Shown piece after piece: positions 1-5,438 of a stretch of 5,438 bases of DNA; within the stretch, counting starts at the first letter, position 1; each line of letters begins with the position of its first letter. The stretch spans positions 1-5,438 of the forward strand of contig QIJG01000230.1 of assembly GCA_003232715.1 (NCBI GenBank), in the 5' to 3' direction. The notes below the pieces were generated by a model. The model was not told the DNA's origin. It was given only the letters and a program-made list of their open reading frames with translations, and did not search any database. This DNA comes from Nitrospirota bacterium. GTDB lineage: Bacteria > Nitrospirota > Thermodesulfovibrionia > Thermodesulfovibrionales > JdFR-85. A program made the position numbers and the translations under genes.

Positions 1-726
1 CTTTCCGTGCCTATTGTCGATACCATAACCGTCATGATTAAAAGGATGTTGAGAGGCAGGAGCCCATTTAAGGCCGATAAATACCATCTGCATCATATTA
101 CAATGAAATACGGGTACAGGAAGAAAACTACCGTCCGAATTATCCTTTTGGTATCTTTCATGTTCGCTGCTATCGGCATTATCGGGGTAACACTGGAGAT
201 ACCCGACTATCGCTTGTTCATGATATTCTCGGCTTATTTTGTTTTGTATTTTACCTTATCATTTTTTATCAGAAAGCTCCTGATACTTCGGTTGAGGTTT
301 ATAAGAAAGAGAAGACGGGCAGGCAGAAAGATGTGGAAGGTTTTGATAGTTTTAATTAGACTGAAGGAAGCCTTAAGGGCTGTGAAGAGGACAAGCAGGT
401 ACAGTGTAACACTACCTTTTTCATGCTCCCGTATCAACGGGGAAGAGGTTTTTTCCGGTACAGTAAGAGATATCGGTACATGTGGCTTTGCAGCCGAGTT
501 GAAAGAATTAATCCTCTTAAAAGAGAAGACGGACGTGATTATCTGTTTGCAGGAAGAAGAAAGTGAAGTCCGGTTCTTTGTAACTGCAGCGGTTGCGTGG
601 CTCTCCAGGGAAGATGGTGGTTACTTGTATGGGTTTAAGTTTATCAATATGGACAAGTCTCAGGCCAAGGTTTTAAAGAATTATCTGGAAAGCCTTGAGA
701 AGAGAAGTAAAAAAGGGCAACTATGA
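1..726 (+). CDS. WecA/TagO-family polyprenyl-phosphate sugar-1-phosphate transferase with C-terminal PilZ-like domain (5' partial)
   Basis: The reading frame is open to base 1, so the start lies outside the window; 241 C-terminal residues are visible. The family moves a sugar-1-phosphate (often GlcNAc-1-P) from a UDP-sugar onto undecaprenyl phosphate at the inner membrane, starting O-antigen, teichoic-acid-like or exopolysaccharide synthesis. Visible residues 1-45 match the last large cytoplasmic loop of WecA: PIVDT, then RGRSPFKAD, then HLHH (residues 29-32, bases 85-96), equivalent to the HIHH motif of E. coli WecA. Two hydrophobic segments follow (about 45-65 and 70-95), then a very basic linker (about 91-113). 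From about residue 127 comes a PilZ-like domain: KRTSRYSV, then DIGTCG at 157-162, then a strand pattern AVAW...YLYGFKFIN and a terminal helix. The C-terminus should be cytoplasmic, which suits a nucleotide sensor. Both PilZ ligand motifs are imperfect (K for the first R of RxxxR; G for S in DxSxxG). The catalytic Asp motifs lie upstream of the window, so activity and sugar specificity cannot be judged. Confidence 0.85.
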   Translation, partial: LSVPIVDTITVMIKRMLRGRSPFKADKYHLHHITMKYGYRKKTTVRIILLVSFMFAAIGIIGVTLEIPDYRLFMIFSAYFVLYFTLSFFIRKLLILRLRFIRKRRRAGRKMWKVLIVLIRLKEALRAVKRTSRYSVTLPFSCSRINGEEVFSGTVRDIGTCGFAAELKELILLKEKTDVIICLQEEESEVRFFVTAAVAWLSREDGGYLYGFKFINMDKSQAKVLKNYLESLEKRSKKGQL

Positions 727-732
727 TATAAT
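724..732 (+). promoter_or_regulatory. Candidate extended -10 promoter for the HMA gene
   Basis: The bases read TGATATAAT, a perfect TGn + TATAAT extended -10 element for a sigma-70-type polymerase. The TGA of the upstream glycosyltransferase stop codon supplies the TG. No good -35 box lies at 16-18 bases upstream; a TTGAGA at 695-700 is too far away (26 bases), but extended -10 promoters can work without one. Transcription would start near 739, giving a leader of about 15 bases that still contains the ribosome binding site. An AT-rich match can arise by chance, so this is a candidate only. Confidence 0.4.
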
Positions 733-741
733 ATAAAAATC

Positions 742-747
742 AGGAGG
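742..747 (+). promoter_or_regulatory. Ribosome binding site of the HMA gene
   Basis: AGGAGG, a full-strength Shine-Dalgarno sequence, sits 7 bases before the ATG at 755. It fixes that ATG as the start and argues that this small gene is truly translated. Confidence 0.85.
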
Positions 748-754
748 TTGAGAT

Positions 755-964
755 ATGACTGAGATAACACTTGAGATTGAAGGTATGAGTTGTCAACATT
801 GCGTTATGAGGGTGAAGAAGGCGATAGACGGGATTGATGGTGTAAGCTCTTCAGAAGTTTCCACGGGTTCCGCAAAAATTATTTATGATGATTCAAGGAC
901 AGACAGGGACGCCATAGAAAAGGCAGTGCAGGATGCAGGCTATAAAGCAAAGGGTATGCAGTAA
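755..964 (+). CDS. Small heavy-metal-associated (HMA) domain protein, CopZ-like copper chaperone
   Basis: This 69-residue protein is a single HMA domain with the ferredoxin-like beta-alpha-beta-beta-alpha-beta order. The metal-binding loop GMSCQHC (residues 10-16) supplies Cys13 and Cys16. The QH between the cysteines matches the loop of Bacillus subtilis CopZ. A conserved Gly-Tyr near the end (Gly62-Tyr63) is where CopZ has the residue that packs against the metal loop. By family knowledge such proteins carry Cu(I) in the cytoplasm and hand it to a P-type ATPase (CopA) or a repressor; a MerP-like mercury role is less likely because there is no signal peptide. No CopA, CsoR or CueR gene is in the window, so its partner is unknown. 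It starts 28 bases after the glycosyltransferase stop and may be read both from its own promoter and by read-through. No function linking it to the glycosyltransferase is evident. Confidence 0.9.
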   Translation: MTEITLEIEGMSCQHCVMRVKKAIDGIDGVSSSEVSTGSAKIIYDDSRTDRDAIEKAVQDAGYKAKGMQ

Positions 965-977
965 GCGGCAAACAGAA

Positions 978-992
978 AGGGATTCTGTCCCT
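978..992 (-). terminator. Short hairpin between convergent genes, possible weak terminator
   Basis: AGGGA (978-982) and TCCCT (988-992) form a 5-bp stem with a 5-base loop between the HMA stop and the pheT stop; its right arm overlaps the pheT TAG (991-993). On the minus strand it is followed by TTTCTGTTTG, a weak U-rich tail, so it could end the ftsH-folP-pheT transcript. There is no T-run on the + side. A second pairing, ACAGA (972-976) with TCTGT (984-988), interlocks with the first, so the two are alternatives or a small pseudoknot. The stem is short, hence low confidence. Confidence 0.3.
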
Positions 993-3063
993 ATAAACTC
1001 CTGAGCTGACCCCCTGTTTTTTCTATAAGATAAGTGATTATCTCCTGATGGAGGTGGTCTACCTCCTCATCAGTGAGCGTTCTGCCCTTTGCCCTGTATT
1101 GGATAGTAAAGCCAAGAGACCTTTTCCCTGCAGGAATGTTTTTTCCCTGATAGAGGTCAAAGACCCAGGAGTCCTCAATTAGTTCAGAGGGGAATGACCT
1201 GACAAGTGCAAGTATATCTTCCGAGGCTATTGTGCTGTCGACAAGGAGGGAGATATCCCGTTGTATATAAGGAAAACGGGGGAGGGTGGTGTATGTAATC
1301 TCTTTGCCGGTGTGTCCGGCAAGACTCATGAGGTCCAATTCAAATATCCCTACTTCGGATTTTATATGTTTTAGGTCAAGGGCGTTTTTTATCTCTGGTG
1401 AGAGACAGCCCACATAACCGGCCCTCTTCTGTCCTGCATAAATGTCCGCTGACTTGCCTGGATGCAGAAAAGGTTCTGTTGTTAAACAAAACGAGTAAGG
1501 ACTGATCAGGTTTGATTGGAATATCTTCTCGATAATACCCTTTAGCATATAGTAGACTTCAACCCTATCCTCCCAGAGTTTCTGACCGTGCCGGTAAAGG
1601 TAGATTGCTCCAAGGACGGGTTTTTCATAAGGCAGTTTTTCTCCCTTATTTATGAAGACCCTTGAGACCTCGAAGAGCTTTATATCGCGGATGCCCTGAT
1701 TCAGATTATGGATGAGGTTTTCAACAAGGGAAGGCAGAAGAAATGTCCTCAGGCAAGGATTCTCCTGCCTGAGGGGATTTATCAGGGTCACGGTCTTTCT
1801 TCTCTCATCGGTCTCAGCGATATTTAATGTATCAAGCAACCTGGGGTTCATAAAGCTGAAGTTGATTGTTTCATTAAAGCCTGATGTCCTTACGAGCTCT
1901 TTTGTCGTGTTTATCCCGCTTTTTTGTTCCGTGCCCTTAACCAGGGAATCCTGAGAAAGCGGTCCAACCGGGGCCAAAGGTATTTGCTCCGGTATCTTCT
2001 CATACCCATAATGCCTTCCAACTTCTTCAATGAGATCTGTTTCATCCTTAATATCTACCCTGTAAGACGGAATGGTCAGCAGGATTTCACTTTCGCTTGT
2101 GGATTTTATAGAGAAGCCAAGCAGATCGAGGATCTTCAGGACATCCCTTTTGAGAATGTCGATCCCTAAAATCCGGGTTATCCTGCTGTATCGAAGCCTT
2201 AGTTCCTCATTTTTCAGTTTTGCCGGATATACATCGATCTTTTGCGATACAACGCCTTCACAGAGGGTTTTTATAAGATGTGCAGCCCTGTCAAGGGCAA
2301 CAGATAGCCCTTCAATGTCAGTACCTCTTTCAAATCTGTATGAAGACTCTGTCTTCAATCCAAGCAACCTTGATGTCCGTCTGATGGATTCCGGTTTAAA
2401 GTATGCACTTTCAAGAAAAATATTTGTGGTCTCTTCAGACACCTCTGTCTCCAGCCCACCCATAATACCTGCTATGGCAACAGGCCTTTCAGCATCCCGG
2501 ATCAGCAGTCCTTCCTGAGGTATGCTCCTTTCAGTGTTGTCAAGTGTCCTGAACTGAAGTGGTTTCCCGGCTGTATCGACCCTGATGGTCTTTCCCCGGA
2601 GTTTGTCAAGATCAAAGGCATGCAGGGGATGCCCCAGTTCCATGAGGACATAATTTGTAATATCCACAATATTATTTACAGGGCGTATGCCTGAAAGCTC
2701 AAGCCTCTTCTTTATCCAGTCAGGAGACTCCCCTATGCTGATACCCTTTATTATCCTTCCTGTATAGCGGTTGCAAAGTGGAGAATCGATAATAACCTGG
2801 AAATCTCCTTCAAATTCATCCTCTACATGATAGTCCGGAAATTTCAGTGCCCTTCCCGTTGCTGCCCTCAACTCTCTGGCAATGCCGATAACACTCAGAC
2901 AGTCAGGTCTGTTGGGCGTTATATTAACCTCAAATATGACAGCACCCTCTGATCTCTCTTCACCCTCTACTTCAAGCCCTATCATTGTAAGCATATCAGA
3001 GATCTCTTCAGCACTCTCTTTGATTCCGATAAAATCCTTTAACCATTCAACCGGTAAAAGCAT
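991..3063 (-). CDS. pheT: Phenylalanyl-tRNA synthetase beta subunit, short form lacking the EMAP-like tRNA-binding domain
   Basis: PheT is the beta chain of the alpha2-beta2 enzyme that charges tRNA-Phe; it binds tRNA and edits Tyr-tRNA-Phe, while catalysis is in PheS. Seen in order in 690 residues: B1 start (about 1-40), NITPNRPDC (47-55), B3/B4 editing domain (about 96-270, with NNIVDITNYVLMELGHPLHAFD at 130-151 and SSYRFERGTD at 240-249), B5 domain (about 285-355) with the Mg ligands Asp337, Asp343, Glu346 and Glu347, the inactive class II core-like module (about 360-590, HPGKSADIY at 534-542), and the FDX-ACB anticodon-binding domain (592-690). E. coli PheT is 795 residues; the difference is the OB-fold tRNA_bind domain, absent between residues 39 and 42. 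There is no frameshift and all other blocks are present, so it reads as a functional short form. It starts 15 bases after the folP stop. pheS is not adjacent within the window. Confidence 0.97.
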   Translation of the reverse strand: MLLPVEWLKDFIGIKESAEEISDMLTMIGLEVEGEERSEGAVIFEVNITPNRPDCLSVIGIARELRAATGRALKFPDYHVEDEFEGDFQVIIDSPLCNRYTGRIIKGISIGESPDWIKKRLELSGIRPVNNIVDITNYVLMELGHPLHAFDLDKLRGKTIRVDTAGKPLQFRTLDNTERSIPQEGLLIRDAERPVAIAGIMGGLETEVSEETTNIFLESAYFKPESIRRTSRLLGLKTESSYRFERGTDIEGLSVALDRAAHLIKTLCEGVVSQKIDVYPAKLKNEELRLRYSRITRILGIDILKRDVLKILDLLGFSIKSTSESEILLTIPSYRVDIKDETDLIEEVGRHYGYEKIPEQIPLAPVGPLSQDSLVKGTEQKSGINTTKELVRTSGFNETINFSFMNPRLLDTLNIAETDERRKTVTLINPLRQENPCLRTFLLPSLVENLIHNLNQGIRDIKLFEVSRVFINKGEKLPYEKPVLGAIYLYRHGQKLWEDRVEVYYMLKGIIEKIFQSNLISPYSFCLTTEPFLHPGKSADIYAGQKRAGYVGCLSPEIKNALDLKHIKSEVGIFELDLMSLAGHTGKEITYTTLPRFPYIQRDISLLVDSTIASEDILALVRSFPSELIEDSWVFDLYQGKNIPAGKRSLGFTIQYRAKGRTLTDEEVDHLHQEIITYLIEKTGGQLRSL

Positions 3064-3068
3064 GTGAT

Positions 3069-3074
3069 CTCCTT
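3069..3074 (-). promoter_or_regulatory. Ribosome binding site of pheT
   Basis: On the minus strand AAGGAG lies 5 bases before the pheT ATG (3063-3061) and within the 15-base gap after folP. It supports this start and hence the short N-terminal region of PheT. Confidence 0.8.
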
Positions 3075-3078
3075 ATCG

Positions 3079-3921
3079 TCAAACTTCCTCTTTCCTGATA
3101 GCGTCGGCAACCCTGACTACACGTGCCATTTCTTTAACGTCATGAACCCTTACTATATTGGCGCCCTTCATAACAGATATGGCTACAGCCGCCGCAGTAC
3201 CTTCCAGCCGTTCTGAAGGCGGGGCATTGTTGAGGACCTTGCCGATAAATGATTTCCTCGATACCCCTACAAGGACAGGCCGGCAGAGCGAAGAGAGTCT
3301 GTCAAGGTTATTTATAATCTGCAGGTTATCTTCGGGGGTCTTGCCGAAACCTATGCCCGGGTCTATGACAATCCTCTCTTTTGCAATACCATTCTCTGTT
3401 GCTATATTGATGCTCTCTTTCAGATAATTCGTAATCTCTAAAAAGAGGTCGGTATACACCGGATTTTCCTGCATCTTCCGTGGGGTCCCCTTTATGTGCA
3501 TCAGCACAAGGGCAACATCATATTGTGACAGGGTAGTGGCCATTTCCGGGTCAAACCTCAGGCCGCTTATATCATTAACTATGGCAGCCCCGGCCTCTAT
3601 AGCCCTCCTTGCCACCTCCGACTTGTATGTGTCAATGGATACGGGTATCCTGAGTCTTCCTGATAGCGCTTCAATAACAGGTATGGTTCTTTGTAATTCT
3701 TCCTCAAGAGATACCGGCTCGGAACCGGGCCTTGTGGATTCACCTCCGATATCGATTATGTCAGCCCCTTCAGCCTCCATACGGAGTGCCCTTTCCATGG
3801 CGCTGTTTCCATCCAGGAACAGACCACCATCCGAGAAGGAATCAGGAGTAATATTCAGTATCCCCATCACATAAGTCTTTTGGGGGAAAGAAAAAGAAAA
3901 ATTACGGAAGGATAGCCTCAA
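3079..3921 (-). CDS. folP: Dihydropteroate synthase
   Basis: The enzyme joins p-aminobenzoate to dihydropterin pyrophosphate to make dihydropteroate in cytoplasmic folate synthesis, and is the sulfonamide target. The 280-residue TIM barrel is full length and carries every family signature: ILNITPDSFSDGG (21-33, pterin/pyrophosphate loop), DIGGESTRPG (57-66), SIDT (95-98, Asp97), VNDISG (115-120, Asn116), MHIKGTPRKMQ (141-151), DPGIGFGKT (187-195, Asp187), VGVSRKSFIG (218-227, Lys223) and RVHDV (258-262, Arg258 and His260). The start used is TTG at 3921-3919, overlapping the ftsH TGA as TTGA. It gives the N-terminal strand normally seen before the first motif (MRLSFRNFSFSFP). The first in-frame ATG is residue 19 and would cut into the barrel, so TTG is preferred. 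Translation is probably coupled to ftsH. pheT follows after 15 bases. Confidence 0.97.
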   Translation of the reverse strand: MRLSFRNFSFSFPQKTYVMGILNITPDSFSDGGLFLDGNSAMERALRMEAEGADIIDIGGESTRPGSEPVSLEEELQRTIPVIEALSGRLRIPVSIDTYKSEVARRAIEAGAAIVNDISGLRFDPEMATTLSQYDVALVLMHIKGTPRKMQENPVYTDLFLEITNYLKESINIATENGIAKERIVIDPGIGFGKTPEDNLQIINNLDRLSSLCRPVLVGVSRKSFIGKVLNNAPPSERLEGTAAAVAISVMKGANIVRVHDVKEMARVVRVADAIRKEEV

Positions 3922-5438
3922 GCCTCTACTGTCCCCTCCCCTCTTACCTCTTCTATGAGGACGTCTATCTCCCTGGAGGTAAGGGTCTCTTTTTCAAGAA
4001 GTAGTCTGGCAAGGGCATCGAGAAGATCCGAATTCTCCGTGAGGAGATTTTTGGCACTGCTGTATGCCTCTTTGACAATACTCTTTATCTCATCATCAAT
4101 CTCTTCAGCAGTCTTTTCACTGTAATCCTTGCTTTTGGATATCTCTTTACCGAGGAAGATATGCTCTTCTTTTTTCCCAAAGGTGAGGGGGCCAAGTTTT
4201 TCGCTCATACCCCATTCGCATACCATCTTCCTGACGAGTTCGGTTACCCTCTCCAGGTCGTTACCTGCACCGGTAGTCAGATGTTTGAGTGCGACCTCTT
4301 CAGCTGCCCGGCCGCCAAGCAGGACCCTGAGTGTCTTCAGGAGATGATCCCTGGAATAGGTATATCTGTCGTCAAGGGGCAATTGCTGTGTTATGCCAAG
4401 CGCCCTTCCCCTCGGGATTATGCTGACCTTGTGAATAGGGTCTGTTCCGGGTATAAGCTTTGCGACAAGTGTATGCCCTGCTTCGTGGTAAGCAGTATTT
4501 TTCTTCTCTTCATCGTTGATAATCATACTCCTTCGTTCAACACCCATCAGTACCTTGTCCTTGGCCTCGTCAAAGTCTATCATTTCAACCACATCCTTTG
4601 CCCTCCTTGCAGCAAGCAGGGCAGCCTCATTTACGAGGTTGGCAAGGTCTGCACCTGTAAAGCCGGGGGTAGACCTTGCAATAACCTCAAGTTCGACATT
4701 TTCTGCTAATGGTATCTTTTTGACATGTACCTTCAGGATCTCAAGTCTGCCCTTTACATCCGGTGTGGAGACCACAACCTGGCGGTCGAACCTTCCGGGC
4801 CGCATAAGGGCGGGGTCCAGGACGTCGGGCCTGTTTGTAGCGGCCACGACTATAATCCCTTCCTTACCCTCAAAGCCGTCCATTTCTACAAGGAGCTGAT
4901 TGAGTGTCTGCTCTCTCTCATCGTGTCCACCGCCAAGCCCTGCACCTCTATGACGGCCGACTGCATCTATTTCATCTATAAATATGATACAGGGAGCAGT
5001 CTTTTTTGCCTGCTCAAAGAGGTCTCTGACCCTTGAAGCGCCGACACCCACAAACATTTCAACGAATTCCGAGCCTGATATGGAGTAGAAGGGGACATCA
5101 GCCTCTCCGGCAATGGCCTTTGCAAGAAGGGTTTTGCCGGTGCCGGGAGACCCAACAAGTAAAACCCCTTTGGGAATCTTTCCTCCAAGCCTTGTCACTT
5201 TCTGAGGGTCCTTCAGATACTCGATAATCTCCTGTACTTCCGTCTTCGCCTCTTCTATTCCGGCAATATCCTGAAATGTGATCTTGCCTGACTTGTCGGA
5301 GACGACTTTGGCTTTAGTCTTTCCAAAAGAGAGGGCCTTGTTTCCTCCCATCTGCATCTGCCGCATAAAGAATATCCATATGAGGGCGAGAAATATTATA
5401 GGACCCCAGGAGAAGAAAAAGGTTACGTACCAAGGATT
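3918..5438 (-). CDS. ftsH: ATP-dependent zinc metalloprotease FtsH (5' partial)
   Basis: FtsH is the hexameric inner-membrane AAA+ protease that extracts and degrades misfolded membrane proteins and short-lived regulators. The frame stays open to base 5438, so the first membrane helix and periplasmic domain are missing; 506 residues are visible. Numbered from the first visible codon: second membrane helix (about 3-25, rich in F, I and L), MRQMQ at its cytoplasmic edge, Walker A GSPGTGKT (96-103), pore loop FVEMFVGVGA (125-134), Walker B IIFIDEID (151-158), second region of homology (200-220) with arginine fingers in MRPGRFDRQ, zinc site HEAGH (318-322) and the third zinc ligand Asp394 in TTGAGND. 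The C-terminal helical region is complete and ends in a short tail. All catalytic residues are intact. It is the first visible gene of a minus-strand operon with folP and pheT; its promoter lies outside the window. Confidence 0.97.
   Translation of the reverse strand, partial: NPWYVTFFFSWGPIIFLALIWIFFMRQMQMGGNKALSFGKTKAKVVSDKSGKITFQDIAGIEEAKTEVQEIIEYLKDPQKVTRLGGKIPKGVLLVGSPGTGKTLLAKAIAGEADVPFYSISGSEFVEMFVGVGASRVRDLFEQAKKTAPCIIFIDEIDAVGRHRGAGLGGGHDEREQTLNQLLVEMDGFEGKEGIIVVAATNRPDVLDPALMRPGRFDRQVVVSTPDVKGRLEILKVHVKKIPLAENVELEVIARSTPGFTGADLANLVNEAALLAARRAKDVVEMIDFDEAKDKVLMGVERRSMIINDEEKKNTAYHEAGHTLVAKLIPGTDPIHKVSIIPRGRALGITQQLPLDDRYTYSRDHLLKTLRVLLGGRAAEEVALKHLTTGAGNDLERVTELVRKMVCEWGMSEKLGPLTFGKKEEHIFLGKEISKSKDYSEKTAEEIDDEIKSIVKEAYSSAKNLLTENSDLLDALARLLLEKETLTSREIDVLIEEVRGEGTVEA
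3933..3941 (-). promoter_or_regulatory. Purine-rich Shine-Dalgarno-like stretch before folP
   Basis: The minus strand reads GGGGAGGGG inside the last codons of ftsH. Its GGAGG core lies about 13 bases before the TTG start, longer than the usual spacing, and the nearer AGAGG (3927-3923) is only 1 base away. Neither is well placed, which fits a start that relies mainly on ribosomes finishing ftsH and re-initiating at the overlapping TTGA. Confidence 0.35.

Noticed and set aside
234..437. 67-codon open frame on the minus strand inside the glycosyltransferase gene
   Set aside because: Antisense to the membrane/basic linker region; its hydrophobic, basic look is only the complement of that composition.
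695..700. TTGAGA as a -35 box for the promoter at 724-732
   Set aside because: The spacing to the -10 is 26 bases, far outside the 16-18 base range.
2072..2518. Open frames on the + strand inside pheT (e.g. 148 codons here, others at 1712-1954 and 1924-2169)
   Set aside because: They are antisense to a gene with full family conservation, show no domain pattern and have low-complexity Ser-rich translations typical of shadow frames.
991..3063. Short PheT as a broken gene or pseudogene
   Set aside because: The frame is intact from a start with a good ribosome binding site to the FDX-ACB end, and the Mg ligands and editing-domain motifs are conserved; only one whole domain is absent.
4161..4709. 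182-codon open frame on the + strand opposite ftsH
   Set aside because: It lies wholly antisense to the conserved FtsH AAA+/protease region; no recognisable protein and no credible independent gene signals.
5127..5150. FtsH Walker A reads GSPGTGKT instead of the common GPPGTGKT
   Set aside because: Ser at this position is familiar in FtsH from Geobacter-like bacteria and all nucleotide-binding residues (G, K, T) are kept, so it is not a defect.

Overview
The window is ordinary bacterial chromosome from a Gram-negative-type organism of moderate GC. FtsH has a glycine-rich segment after Walker B and a GSPGTGKT Walker A of a kind I associate with Desulfobacterota (old Deltaproteobacteria). Together with the gene content this points loosely to Desulfobacterota or Nitrospirota, but that is a family-level impression and not proof. 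Coding density is very high: the gaps between genes are 28, 26 and 15 bases, and two genes overlap. I see no mobile element, CRISPR array, tRNA or rRNA.

Layout, left to right. On the + strand, bases 1-726 hold the 3' end of a membrane glycosyltransferase of the WecA/TagO (polyprenyl-phosphate sugar-1-phosphate transferase) family. It ends in an appended PilZ-like domain, the type that commonly binds cyclic di-GMP. A possible extended -10 promoter built on its stop codon precedes a small copper-chaperone-like HMA protein (755-964). A short hairpin then separates the + strand genes from a convergent minus-strand block. Read in its own direction, that block is ftsH (3' part, running off the window at 5438), folP (dihydropteroate synthase, overlapping the ftsH stop) and pheT (phenylalanyl-tRNA synthetase beta subunit).

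The three minus-strand genes are packed tightly enough to be one transcript: membrane protein quality control, folate synthesis and tRNA charging. ftsH-folP is a common bacterial pair. What follows is less usual: pheT takes the position held by glmM in E. coli, and it is not next to pheS. This PheT is about 100 residues shorter than the E. coli type because the EMAP/OB-fold tRNA-binding domain near the N-terminus is cleanly absent.

The two observations most worth following up are the WecA-like/PilZ fusion, whose two cyclic di-GMP motifs are both degenerate, and the tRNA-binding-domain-less PheT. I see no clear evidence of a wholly new multi-gene system.
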